The notes beneath the pieces are model-generated. The model was given only the letters and a program-made list of their open reading frames with translations, was not told the origin of the DNA and searched no databases. Positions 63,873 through 64,000 of a DNA stretch of 64,000 nt are shown piece after piece. The position numbers and the translations under genes are program-made. The stretch comes from Mycobacterium sp. Z3061 (lineage in GTDB: Bacteria > Actinomycetota > Actinomycetes > Mycobacteriales > Mycobacteriaceae): contig NZ_CP134062.1 of assembly GCF_031583025.1 (NCBI RefSeq), forward strand, positions 2,914,001-2,978,000, written 5' to 3'. How positions within the stretch are numbered: position 1 is the stretch's first letter; each line of letters opens with the position of its first letter.

Positions 63873-64000
63873 GTGAGGATTCTCGTCACTGGGGGAGCTG
63901 GTTTCCAGGGAAGCCACCTTGCCGAGGCGCTGCTCGCCACGGGGCATCACGTGACCGTTCTGAATACCCTGTCGAGTGCCGCCAAGAGGAACACCCGTCG
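63873..64000 (+). CDS. NAD-dependent sugar epimerase/dehydratase (start only, runs off window)
   Basis: GTG 63873 opens a frame that stays open to the window end: [20 protein letters not shown], then [20 protein letters not shown]. The first strand and the TGGAGFQGS dinucleotide-binding loop are characteristic of extended short-chain dehydrogenases such as UDP-glucose 4-epimerase and dTDP-glucose 4,6-dehydratase. GTGGGGGGC lies about 7-15 bases upstream as a possible ribosome site. With the GT2 gene upstream it suggests that a second glycan-synthesis gene group begins here. Confidence 0.75.
   Translation, partial: MRILVTGGAGFQGSHLAEALLATGHHVTVLNTLSSAAKRNTR

Overview
The window is high-GC DNA from a mycobacterium, most likely a slow grower. 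Its gene order follows, with gaps and insertions, the M. tuberculosis stretch from Rv1481 to ileS (Rv1536): moxR-complex VWA protein, mabA-inhA-hemH, Rv1486c-Rv1489, a DedA-type protein, mutA-mutB-meaB, lipL/fadD25, mmpL12, methyltransferase, glycosyltransferases, pks5, papA, fadD24, Rv1531, Rv1533, Rv1535 and ileS. Family and synteny calls are recognised from the translated sequences; no database search was run. The species cannot be named.

Layout. 1-11 kb: conserved core (VWA protein, FAS-II genes mabA/inhA, ferrochelatase, NfeD and SPFH membrane proteins, F420-type nitroreductase). A lone qcrB paralogue and a divergent TetR gene lie between the VWA gene and the Rv1482c-like gene. 10.5-15.4 kb: a two-component system flanked by two small Pro-rich membrane proteins, a membrane-anchored trypsin-like protease and a DedA/TVP38 protein. 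15.5-20.8 kb: methylmalonyl-CoA mutase and its MeaB chaperone, without the mazEF4 pair that lies between mutB and meaB in M. tuberculosis. 20.8-21.9 kb: an in-frame chimera of the N-terminal half of lipL and the C-terminal end of fadD25, which marks a deletion of everything that lies between those genes in M. tuberculosis, including most lipooligosaccharide (LOS) sugar genes.

22-55.4 kb: the glycolipid block. It holds a polytopic membrane protein, MmpL12, an O-methyltransferase, three glycosyltransferases, three co-oriented 2.1-kaa Mas/Pks5-type polyketide synthases (called pks-1, pks-2 and pks-3 here), one PapA acyltransferase between pks-1 and pks-2, and the acyl-AMP ligase FadD24. The inferred pathway is FadD24 priming the Pks5 enzymes, methyl-branched chain building from methylmalonyl-CoA, PapA transfer to a sugar head built by the GT1/GT2 enzymes and methyltransferase, and export by MmpL12. 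All three pks genes share a conserved upstream box, and pks-2 and pks-3 also share a CRP-like site at identical spacing.

55.4-64 kb: an AhpD-like protein, a nitronate-monooxygenase-like enzyme, an M-box (Mg2+) riboswitch leader with an uncharted 26-codon ORF ahead of the Rv1535-like gene, a large hairpin, a T-box leader and ileS. After ileS the sequence leaves the M. tuberculosis order: a glycosyltransferase fused to a degenerate LytM/M23 domain, a hypothetical protein, and the start of an NAD-dependent sugar epimerase/dehydratase at the window edge.
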